64,000 nucleotides of DNA from SYIM01 sp041182885 (GTDB taxonomy: Bacteria; Pseudomonadota; Gammaproteobacteria; Burkholderiales; Burkholderiaceae_E). Made by a program: the position numbers and the translations under genes. The stretch is taken from contig JBMSQB010000004.1 in NCBI GenBank assembly GCA_049423065.1, positions 1-64,000 of the forward strand, in the 5' to 3' direction. Each line of letters starts with the position of its first letter. Position 1 is the stretch's first letter. The notes beneath the pieces were generated by a model. It had not been told where the DNA came from. It saw only the letters and a list, made by a program, of their open reading frames with translations, and ran no database searches. Of the stretch, positions 53,042 to 60,320 are shown piece by piece.

Positions 53042-53614
53042 TTAACGACCAGAGCGGGCAAGGATCTGCAGTGTTTTGTAGGTGCCGCGCCGCTCGAAGG
53101 GCCGCTGGCGCAGCAGCTCGGCCTCAACCCGCTCGGCGACGTCATAGGCATACGAGCCGGTGTAGAACAGGATTTCGCCACCGGGCTTGACCTGATCGGC
53201 CAGGAGCAGCGTCATCTCCAGATCGGTGAGCGCGCCGTAGCGATCGTTTTCAGCCGTCCTGAATTCGCCAACGTGAAACAGGGTGACGTAGTCGAACATC
53301 GGGAGCAGTCGCGCATCCAGCTGATAGATATCGCCGAACCAGGCCTTGTAGGTACGGCCCAGCTCCGGGTTGTCGATCAGCAGGCGGACATAGTCTTCGT
53401 ACTCCTGGGGCGATGCGGTGATGCCCAGGACTGCGCAGTTGCTGTCGGATTGCGCAAGCCGCAAGCCGACGATGTGGTGATTGCCGGTGCCAAAGTGGAA
53501 GATCGTGCTCGACTGCGCATTTCGCGACTGGAGATAGTCAAGAAAATGCAGGTCGCAGGGGCACTGCGCTTCATCGAGCGGCCAGGTGCTGTTCCAGAAG
53601 TTGAGTTTGCTCAT
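53042..53614 (-). CDS. Orphan methyltransferase-like protein
   Basis: 190 residues from ATG 53614. I do not recognise the exact family. A Rossmann-like opening (STIFHFGTGNHHIVGLRLA) is followed by VLGITASP and later YVTLFHVGEF, LLLADQVKPGGEILFYTGS. This reads as a class I SAM methyltransferase fold with an altered motif I (FGTGNHH in place of GxGxG). It lies between two ABC exporters on the same strand, 38 bases upstream of the NdvA-like gene and 28 downstream of the SbmA-like gene. The ribosome-binding site is weak. It may modify the cargo of one exporter, which is inference only. Confidence 0.55.
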   Translation of the reverse strand: MSKLNFWNSTWPLDEAQCPCDLHFLDYLQSRNAQSSTIFHFGTGNHHIVGLRLAQSDSNCAVLGITASPQEYEDYVRLLIDNPELGRTYKAWFGDIYQLDARLLPMFDYVTLFHVGEFRTAENDRYGALTDLEMTLLLADQVKPGGEILFYTGSYAYDVAERVEAELLRQRPFERRGTYKTLQILARSGR

Positions 53615-53642
53615 CGGTGCAGTTCTCGGTGTTGAAAAGGGG

Positions 53643-55394
53643 TCAGCGGGCGGCTTGCAGCGCGCCCGGGGCGAGCGACAGGACCTGATCGAAGTGGTCC
53701 GTGCAGGCCGGATGCCGCGACAGATACAGGAGGGTGATCGATGGCAGGGCGCGCCGGATCGCCTCGAGGAGGACGCGTTGTGCCGCCTCGTCCAAAGCCG
53801 ACAGGGCGTCATCGATGATGAGAGTATCAGGTGCCGCAATCAGCACCCGCGCAACGCCCAGGCGTTGACGCTCGCCCAGGGACAGGAGCGCATCCCAGCG
53901 CGCGGCGTCCTCCAGTCGACTGACCAGAGCGCCAAGCCCGGTCTGCTCAAGCGCGGATCGCAATCGCGGATCGCTGGCGGGTCGACTCGCCGCCGGATAC
54001 GCCAGCACATCGCACAGGGAACCCGGGGGCAGATAGACCCGCTGCGGCAGGACCATGGGTTCGGTTCCGGACGCGCTGGAAGTCATCCCGGCGAGCGCGG
54101 CTGTGCCGACCTCCAGGCCGCAGAGTTGACGGACCAGCGTGGATTTCCCCGTGCTGGAATCGCCGTTGAGTTGCACCCACTCGCCGCGACGGATTGCATG
54201 GGGACCGATGCGCCAGACCGGCGGCTCGATGGGGTTCGCAGGCGGTGCGGTTGCAGCGCCCGCGCCATGGTCTGGGGCCGCTTGCCCAGCGGTGCGGTTG
54301 GGTGGGAGTTCGTCGCAGGCCTCGACGATTTCCATGACACGGCGTGCCGAGGCGTACCACTCGGCGATTTTTCCGTAGTGGTCGACCAGCCATGAAATTG
54401 CAATCTGTACCTGCACGAAGGCGGCCGCGAGTTGCGTGACCTGGCCCAGCGTCAGATCACCGCTGATGTATTTGGGTGCCGCGAACAGCAGCGGCACGAT
54501 GGGAATCATCGGGCCCGATGCATTGGTGATCCAGGTGAGGCGGCCATGCTGGCGGACGATCGCAAGCCAGCAGTCCACCACCCGGTCGTAGCTGCGCGCG
54601 AGAATGCGGCGCTCACCGGGGCCGCCCGCAAGCAGGGCGACGCTCTCGGCGTTGTCGCGCAGTCTCATCATGCCGAAGCGGAAGTGCCCCTCGGCTTCAT
54701 TGCGGCGCGCCACGCAGCCGGGAAGCGCCGCGCCGACCTTGAGCATCAGCCATGACGCGAGAATTCCATAGACAAGTGCCACGACCACCAGATAGGCGGG
54801 AATCGTGATCGCCTGCTCGCCTCCCAGACGCAGGGTGTAGCTGCCACCCACAGTCCAGAGGATGGCGATGAACGCGGCTGCATTCACCACAGCAAGCACG
54901 AGGCCAATGCCCAGATCGACCAGCGGTTCGGTGGCCCAGCGGGTGTCGTCGGCGATCCGGTATTCGGGGTTTTGCGGCTCGCGTCCGCTTGCGCTCAGGC
55001 GGTGAAAACGCTGTGCCGACAGCCACCGGTCGAGCATGCGTCCCACGATCCATTCCCGCCAGCGGACCTGCAGCGTCTCCCGGGTCAACACGATGCCCAC
55101 ACCGATCGAGGCCATCGACGCAATGATGATGGCAAACATCAGGACCGCACGGCCAAGCGCGGGCACATCACGCGACTCGAGGCTGTCAAAGAACCAGCGG
55201 TTCCAGTGGTTCATGGCGATCGTGGCTGCGGTGGACAGCAGCAGCAACACGAACAGGCCAAGCGTGAGGAGCCAGGCGCGCGCAGCCCCCTCACCGGTCC
55301 AGAATCCCCCGGAAAATCGCGCAAACGCGCGGGCCACACGCGGCTCGAGCCGGTAGCCGACACTGTCCTCCGGGGATGCGCTTGCGGTGCTCAT
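53643..55394 (-). CDS. SbmA/BacA-like ABC transporter (YddA type) with non-standard ATPase
   Basis: 583 residues. The membrane domain (about 40-370) matches the SbmA/BacA fold: MNHWNRWFFDSLESRDVPA, WREWIVGRMLDRWL, NPEYRIADD. A Pro/Ala linker leads to a compact ATPase with Walker A GDSSTGKST, Q-loop LPQRVYLPPG, signature LSLGERQR, and a switch histidine in LSRHPACTDHF. The residue after the Walker B aspartate (528) is Asp529 rather than the catalytic Glu. The first strand of the ATPase core is shortened. Relatives import peptides or export lipids and vitamins, so direction is unknown. Confidence 0.85.
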   Translation of the reverse strand: MSTASASPEDSVGYRLEPRVARAFARFSGGFWTGEGAARAWLLTLGLFVLLLLSTAATIAMNHWNRWFFDSLESRDVPALGRAVLMFAIIIASMASIGVGIVLTRETLQVRWREWIVGRMLDRWLSAQRFHRLSASGREPQNPEYRIADDTRWATEPLVDLGIGLVLAVVNAAAFIAILWTVGGSYTLRLGGEQAITIPAYLVVVALVYGILASWLMLKVGAALPGCVARRNEAEGHFRFGMMRLRDNAESVALLAGGPGERRILARSYDRVVDCWLAIVRQHGRLTWITNASGPMIPIVPLLFAAPKYISGDLTLGQVTQLAAAFVQVQIAISWLVDHYGKIAEWYASARRVMEIVEACDELPPNRTAGQAAPDHGAGAATAPPANPIEPPVWRIGPHAIRRGEWVQLNGDSSTGKSTLVRQLCGLEVGTAALAGMTSSASGTEPMVLPQRVYLPPGSLCDVLAYPAASRPASDPRLRSALEQTGLGALVSRLEDAARWDALLSLGERQRLGVARVLIAAPDTLIIDDALSALDEAAQRVLLEAIRRALPSITLLYLSRHPACTDHFDQVLSLAPGALQAAR

Positions 55395-55548
55395 GGGGAA
55401 GAAGAAAGCCGTGAGGTGGCAGGGGGAAAACGCCGCGCAGTGTAGCCGTCGGTGGCGGGCAGGCCGGCACAGTCCGTGAGGGGCCAGGGGCCTTCTGCCG
55501 AGGCGAGCTCATGGCGGATGTGGGGTGCCCGGCCGGGGTTTGGCCTGC

Positions 55549-57969
55549 TCAGGGCTCGCGCAAGCCCTCTGCGATCTGGTTGAGCGCACCGTCCAGCGGG
55601 CGGAATTCAAAGCGCACCTGGTGTCTGCCGGGTTCTACCGCGACCGCCCGGAACAGTACGTTGGCGCGCAGCAGCCTCAGGGGCGCTTCGGTTTCGGCGC
55701 CCACATTCGAGGCGAACCACCATGGGTGCCAGATGTCGTTCAGCACCAGCCAGCCCCCATCCGGGCTGTCGACTTCAATATCGATGCGGGTGTTGCCGTA
55801 GTGGGTGATCCGCGCCTGGCCGGGGCGCCGGGGCTTGTTGGGGCCGAGGCTGTCGGACTCCAGCAGGACGGTTGACTTCAGATCGTGTTGGGGCCAGCGT
55901 CCGCTGGCAAGCAGTTCATCGAAATCGACTTCAAGCGCATGGGTGGCAAACAGCACCCGGGGCAGGGCGTTGGGGTTTTCGTAAATCCAGGCCTCGCGGG
56001 TGCGGGCCACCAGCCGGACATCGCCCGGTTGCAGGGAGGGATCGATGGATTCGATTGGCACCCCCGTGGCGATGAAACGCAGGCCCAGCAGGTTGGCGAG
56101 CGTACAGCGATAGGACGGAAAGAGTGGCGAGAAGCGCCGTTGGTCCGGGAGCCCCACGTGATCCTCGGCACCGGTGGCCGCGCTGTAGTGGCCAAGCCGA
56201 AGCGGGTTATAGCCCAGGGTGTTTTCCAGGCCGTGGGTGAGGCTCGCATTCGGCCAATGAAACCCCAGGCCGGTGAGTTCGATCCGGTCACGTCGGGTGT
56301 CATTCGCCACCACGCGCGATTTGAGCGCAGTGATGGTTTCGTTGCGGGTGTCGGGGGCCAGCACCTCATACATGGATGCAGGTTGTGCGGTGGCCGATGA
56401 CGGACCGTTGTGATGGGCCAGATCGATCACCGTGAGGGCAGCGAGGGCGGCGAGCCCCATGCGCGCGGCAGCCCCTGCACGCGATCCCGATCGCTCCAGG
56501 CTGGTGCCCGCCCGGCCCGCACAGCGCGCCACCCAGCCGAGCACGAGGGCTGCGAGCAGCAGGCTCAACAGGCTCTCACCCAGCGCCGGCAGCGCCTGCG
56601 GCAGGCGTCCGAACTGCACTGCGAGGCCAATCGATGCACCTGCGGCGGTTCCGCCCAAAAGCCACGCACAGGTGGCGATCGGCAGCCTTTCCGGATCGGG
56701 CTCGGTGACCAGGCGGTGCAGCGCATAGCCCGCCAGAATGGCGAGCAGGGCGCCAATCAGGAAGCAGGCGTCCGCCGGGCGTCTGAACAGATCCACCCCA
56801 GGCAGCAGTGAATGCATGAATTCGAAGGCGGGTGTATACCAGCCCAATGCGTAGAGGACCATCACGCCTGCGGCCGCTGAGAAGAAGCGCACTTCGCGTG
56901 CCCACAGCCAGCCGCGGACGCCCGCGCACAACAGCAGAAGCGCCGGGGCCGCGCCGATATAGAGTCCACCCATGTTTTGCGCAAGAAAGAGGCCGGTATC
57001 CGGCCAGGCCGCGCTTGGGGGGCCCCAGTACTCGGCCGCTCGTCCGGTTGCGCCAAACACGTCGGGTACGAGAAGCGTAAGAAGCAGCGCCGGGTGGAGC
57101 GACCCGCGGCCCGCATCGAGATAGCCGATTTCCGGACGGTTCGAATTCTCTGCCATCAGTGCGGTGAGGAGGACGGGCACCAGGCTGAGCGCGATTCCAA
57201 TCAAGCCCGCGATGCCGAGCGGCAGCAGGCAAGCCAGACGGTGCCGCCAGCCCGCGTTGCCGCTGGGCGCGGTTGGTTGCAGGGACTCGCCCAATACCCG
57301 CCACAGGCTGAATGCGGCCAGAACATAAAGCGCGAGGAGCGCGACCTGGTCGCGTCCCAGGGCGATTCGCGCGAGGACAACGCCTGCGAGCAGCGCCCAC
57401 AGCAGGCTGCGCCGCGTGATCGTTCGCTCCAGGCACAGCATGGCGACTGGCAGCCAGACCAGGCTCAGCACCTGGCCCACATGCTGGATCCGCCAGGCCA
57501 TCGACGCCCCCCAGCAGAAACAGAGCGCTGCGATCAGCGCGGCGCTCCAGTGCCATCCCTGGTCGCGAACCCAGACCATCAGACAGGTTCCGCCAAACAC
57601 GATCATGGCCATCTGCAGCATATCGACCACCCAGGCCTCGGGCGTGCTGTCGATCAGGGCCAGCAACAGATACGTGGGCGAAAACAGCAAGGACTGTGGA
57701 TCGGCGACCTGCGGGTGGCCGCCGAACACGAACGGTGACCAGAGCGGCGAGTCGCCTCGTGCCAGGCTCTGTGCGAGGAACTGGATCTGCGGCAGAAAGT
57801 GCGCCTTGGCATCCCAGGGAATCGCCATCGCGCCCGACAACCACGGCCAGGCAAGAATGGGCGCGGCGAGCGCGAGCAGCAGCAATGCAGGCGCGAGCGG
57901 CGACTGCCCTGGTCTCGCTCGCCCCAGGGCCGAGGCGTGCCTTGTGATGTCGTGGGGCAACTGGCCCAC
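55549..57969 (-). CDS. Large YfhO-like polytopic membrane protein
   Basis: 806 residues from GTG 57969, chosen because GGAGG precedes it at good spacing. About 12 membrane helices with a periplasmic loop early on (IPWDAKAHFLPQIQFLAQSLARGDSPLWSP region) resemble GT-C glycosyltransferases. The soluble C-terminus contains the YfhO-type closing pattern NDIWHPWW and VAVEPGRHQVRFEF. YfhO proteins are linked to glycosylation of teichoic acids or lipids in Gram-positives. The role here is unknown. It follows rho on the same strand and may belong functionally with the exporters downstream. The 154 bases between it and the SbmA-like gene show nothing. Confidence 0.72.
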   Translation of the reverse strand: MGQLPHDITRHASALGRARPGQSPLAPALLLLALAAPILAWPWLSGAMAIPWDAKAHFLPQIQFLAQSLARGDSPLWSPFVFGGHPQVADPQSLLFSPTYLLLALIDSTPEAWVVDMLQMAMIVFGGTCLMVWVRDQGWHWSAALIAALCFCWGASMAWRIQHVGQVLSLVWLPVAMLCLERTITRRSLLWALLAGVVLARIALGRDQVALLALYVLAAFSLWRVLGESLQPTAPSGNAGWRHRLACLLPLGIAGLIGIALSLVPVLLTALMAENSNRPEIGYLDAGRGSLHPALLLTLLVPDVFGATGRAAEYWGPPSAAWPDTGLFLAQNMGGLYIGAAPALLLLCAGVRGWLWAREVRFFSAAAGVMVLYALGWYTPAFEFMHSLLPGVDLFRRPADACFLIGALLAILAGYALHRLVTEPDPERLPIATCAWLLGGTAAGASIGLAVQFGRLPQALPALGESLLSLLLAALVLGWVARCAGRAGTSLERSGSRAGAAARMGLAALAALTVIDLAHHNGPSSATAQPASMYEVLAPDTRNETITALKSRVVANDTRRDRIELTGLGFHWPNASLTHGLENTLGYNPLRLGHYSAATGAEDHVGLPDQRRFSPLFPSYRCTLANLLGLRFIATGVPIESIDPSLQPGDVRLVARTREAWIYENPNALPRVLFATHALEVDFDELLASGRWPQHDLKSTVLLESDSLGPNKPRRPGQARITHYGNTRIDIEVDSPDGGWLVLNDIWHPWWFASNVGAETEAPLRLLRANVLFRAVAVEPGRHQVRFEFRPLDGALNQIAEGLREP

Positions 57970-58061
57970 GTGTACTCCCTCCGGTGACGGCGCGCCTGCG
58001 TGGGGACGCGTTTATCGGGGGAGTGTAGGCCGGGTTGCCGCGACCCGCCAGCGGATAAGGG

Positions 58062-58087
58062 AAAACACTGAGGCCCGGTGACGGGCC
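58062..58087 (-). terminator. Probable rho-gene terminator
   Basis: On the - strand GGCCCG-TCAC-CGGGCC forms a 6-bp perfect GC hairpin eight bases after the rho stop. It is followed by TCAGTG and four T. The T-run is short and offset, so efficiency is uncertain. Confidence 0.55.
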
Positions 58088-58094
58088 AGGCGGG

Positions 58095-59357
58095 TCAGCC
58101 GCCGCGTTTCATCAGATCGAAGAATTCCTGGTTGCTCTTGGTCTGGCGCATTTTGTCGAGCAGGAATTCCATCGCTTCAAGGTCATCCATGTCGTGGAGG
58201 AGCTTGCGAAGAATCCAGATCTTCTGCAACAGGTCGGGCTTGATGAGGAGTTCCTCGCGTCGTGTGCCCGAGCGGTTGATTTCGATTGCGGGATACACCC
58301 GCTTCTCCGACATGCGCCGGTTCAGGTGCAGTTCCAGGTTGCCGGTGCCCTTGAATTCTTCGTAGATCACCTCGTCCATGCGGCTGCCGGTATCGATCAG
58401 CGCCGTGGCAATGATGGTGAGCGACCCGCCTTCCTCGATATTGCGTGCGGCGCCGAAAAACCGCTTGGGGCGCTGCAGCGCATTGGCGTCGACGCCGCCT
58501 GTGAGTACCTTGCCCGACGCCGGCACCACGGTGTTGTAGGCGCGAGCGAGACGGGTGATGGAGTCGAGCAGGATCACCACATCGCGCTTGTGTTCGACCA
58601 GCCGCTTGGCCTTTTCGATCACCATCTCGGCCACCTGGACATGGCGCGTTGCGGGTTCGTCGAAGGTGGAGGCGACAACCTCGCCACGCACCGAGCGGCT
58701 CATCTCGGTCACCTCTTCCGGCCGCTCGTCGATCAGCAGAACGATGAGCGTGACGTCCGGGTGATTGGTGGTGATCGCGTGCGCGATATGCTGCATCAGC
58801 ACCGTTTTACCCGCCTTGGGCGGCGCAACGATCAGTCCGCGCTGGCCCTTGCCGATCGGCGCGATCATGTCGATGATCCGGCCGGTGATGTTTTCCTCGG
58901 CGCGAATCTCGCGTTCGAGCACCATGGGCTTGTTCGGGTGGAGCGGGGTGAGGTTTTCGAACAGGATCTTGTGCTTGGACGCTTCCGGCGGCTGGTCGTT
59001 GATCTTGTCGACCTTCACCAGCGCGAAGTAGCGCTCGCCGTCTTTTGGCGTGCGCACCTCACCTTCGATCGAGTCGCCGGTATGCAGGTTGAAACGCCGG
59101 ATCTGCGAGGGCGAGATATAGATGTCGTCGGTGCTGGCGAGATAGGAAGTCTCGGGCGTTCTGAGGAAGCCGAAACCGTCGGGGAGGACTTCGAGCACAC
59201 CGTCGCCGAAGATGGTTTCCCCCGTCTTGGCCTTGCGCTTGAGGATCGCGAACATCAGTTCCTGCTTGCGCATGCGCTGGGGGTTCTCGATGTCGAGGCC
59301 AGTGGCCATCTCGATCAGTTGCGAGACATGGAGCGCTTTGAGTTCGGATAGGTGCAT
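58095..59357 (-). CDS. rho: Transcription termination factor Rho
   Basis: 420 residues, hexameric RNA helicase that ends transcripts. An N-terminal helix bundle precedes the RNA-binding cold-shock-like domain with DGFGFLRTPETSYL and DDIYISPSQIRRF. The ATPase domain has P-loop APPKAGKT (about 180), Walker B VVILLDSITRLARAYN and the Q/R-loop region TGGVDANAL. The 280-base upstream region to trxA contains a perfect palindrome and probably holds the rho leader used for autoregulation in other bacteria. Confidence 0.98.
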   Translation of the reverse strand: MHLSELKALHVSQLIEMATGLDIENPQRMRKQELMFAILKRKAKTGETIFGDGVLEVLPDGFGFLRTPETSYLASTDDIYISPSQIRRFNLHTGDSIEGEVRTPKDGERYFALVKVDKINDQPPEASKHKILFENLTPLHPNKPMVLEREIRAEENITGRIIDMIAPIGKGQRGLIVAPPKAGKTVLMQHIAHAITTNHPDVTLIVLLIDERPEEVTEMSRSVRGEVVASTFDEPATRHVQVAEMVIEKAKRLVEHKRDVVILLDSITRLARAYNTVVPASGKVLTGGVDANALQRPKRFFGAARNIEEGGSLTIIATALIDTGSRMDEVIYEEFKGTGNLELHLNRRMSEKRVYPAIEINRSGTRREELLIKPDLLQKIWILRKLLHDMDDLEAMEFLLDKMRQTKSNQEFFDLMKRGG

Positions 59358-59561
59358 GGATGGAAAGCTCGGGATCGGGTGACGGGGCCGACAATCAGCG
59401 TTGGGTGGGTGATGACGGCGCAGCAGGCGCGGGTGCAGGCGAAGGGATGAAGGCGTTTCAGGGAGTGGTCGACGCCCGCGCGGACCCTGGGGTCACCAGG
59501 AAGAAGCAGATGAGCGGGGTCGGGATTTCCAGTGCGCCAATTACCTGAGGCAAACCGGCAC

Positions 59562-59576
59562 GGTCGACTGTCGACC
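59562..59576. promoter_or_regulatory. Perfect 15-bp palindrome upstream of rho
   Basis: GGTCGAC-T-GTCGACC is a 7-bp inverted repeat around a single base, 205 bases before the rho ATG in the rho-trxA gap. It suits a dimeric DNA-binding protein better than an RNA hairpin, since no loop can form without opening the stem. Confidence 0.45.
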
Positions 59577-59594
59577 TGGAAACGGAGGCATGAC

Positions 59595-59611
59595 GGAGGG
59601 GTTCACCCTCC
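59595..59611 (-). terminator. Stem-loop downstream of trxA
   Basis: GGAGGG-N5-CCCTCC forms a 6-bp stem with a 5-base loop, 26 bases after the trxA stop. No T-run follows on the - strand, so it may only stabilise the trxA mRNA end or assist Rho-dependent termination. Confidence 0.4.
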
Positions 59612-59637
59612 ATCAACGCGCCAGACTGTACAACGAA

Positions 59638-59961
59638 TCAGAGATGGCTGTCCAGAAACAGCGCGAGCTGAGACTTCGAGAGCGCACCAACCGAGGTGCC
59701 GACCACGGCACCGTTGCGAAACAGCATCAGTGTGGGAATGCCCCGAACACCAAACCGCTGCGCGATCGACTGGTTGTCGTCGACATTGAGCTTCGCCACC
59801 TGTACCCGGCCGTTGTAGTCGCGGCTGACCTCTTCGAGAATCGGGGCGATCATGCGGCACGGACCGCACCATTCAGCCCAGTAATCCACCAGCACCGGCA
59901 CATCCGACTTGAGCACGTCCTGATCGAAGCTCGCGTCGGAAACCTGCTTGATACCGCTCAT
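59638..59961 (-). CDS. trxA: Thioredoxin 1
   Basis: 107 residues from ATG 59961, preceded by AGGAG; the longer frame to 60357 is antisense to ffs and not credible. The active site is Cys32-Gly-Pro-Cys35 (WAEWCGPCRM), and the cis-proline lies in GIPTLMLF. It reduces cytoplasmic disulfides such as ribonucleotide reductase. It lies upstream of rho on the same strand, the common trxA-rho order. Confidence 0.97.
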   Translation of the reverse strand: MSGIKQVSDASFDQDVLKSDVPVLVDYWAEWCGPCRMIAPILEEVSRDYNGRVQVAKLNVDDNQSIAQRFGVRGIPTLMLFRNGAVVGTSVGALSKSQLALFLDSHL

Positions 59962-60058
59962 TGTTGCTCCTGAAAGCTGCGTCGGGCAGGCTCCGGGGCC
60001 GGCGTGACGCGGGGTCGATAAACATAGCACAGCGCGATGAGGCCGTTGCTGCTGATAG

Positions 60059-60064
60059 TAGAAT
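60059..60064 (+). promoter_or_regulatory. -10 element of ffs
   Basis: TAGAAT lies six bases before the inferred 5' end of the 4.5S RNA. A -35 hexamer is not obvious at normal spacing. Confidence 0.5.
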
Positions 60065-60070
60065 GATTGC

Positions 60071-60168
60071 GGGCGGGCCCCCCCGCATTGCGGTGTGGTC
60101 AACCTGGTCAGGTCCGGAAGGAAGCAGCCACAGCCATTTCCCGTGAGTGCCGGGGTCCCGGCTCGCCC
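60071..60168 (+). ncRNA. ffs: 4.5S RNA of the signal recognition particle
   Basis: The universally conserved SRP hairpin tip is present at 60106-60129 (GGTCAGGTCCGGAAGG followed by AAGCAGCC), with the GGAA tetraloop and the asymmetric internal loop. The ends pair: GGGCGGGC (60071-60078) with GCTCGCCC (60161-60168), allowing one G-U, which sets the boundaries at about 98 nt. It binds Ffh and targets membrane proteins to the SecYEG translocon. It lies upstream of dnaX, also a known placement. Confidence 0.95.
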
Positions 60169-60171
60169 AAC

Positions 60172-60198
60172 GGTTCGAAGCTGCCTGCCGTTCGAACC
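60172..60198 (+). other. Hairpin directly after ffs
   Basis: GGTTCGAA (60172-60179) and TTCGAACC (60191-60198) form a perfect 8-bp stem with an 11-base loop, three bases after the 4.5S RNA end. No T-run follows. It may act in 3' processing or as a weak terminator before dnaX. The GGTTCGAA string looks like a tRNA T-arm, but no tRNA is present. Confidence 0.45.
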
Positions 60199-60320
60199 CC
60201 GGTTGTCGCAAGCCTTTCGGTCACAATCCGTTCGGTCCCTGTTTTTCCGTCGCAGTTTGTCCTTCCCAATTCTTTCCGGATGGTTGCCCGGCCACCGAAG
60301 CAGCCCGAGTTGATGCGCCC

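Noticed and set aside
60168..60200. Possible tRNA because of the GGTTCGAA T-arm string
   Set aside because: No acceptor, D or anticodon arms can be formed around it; it is a simple hairpin.
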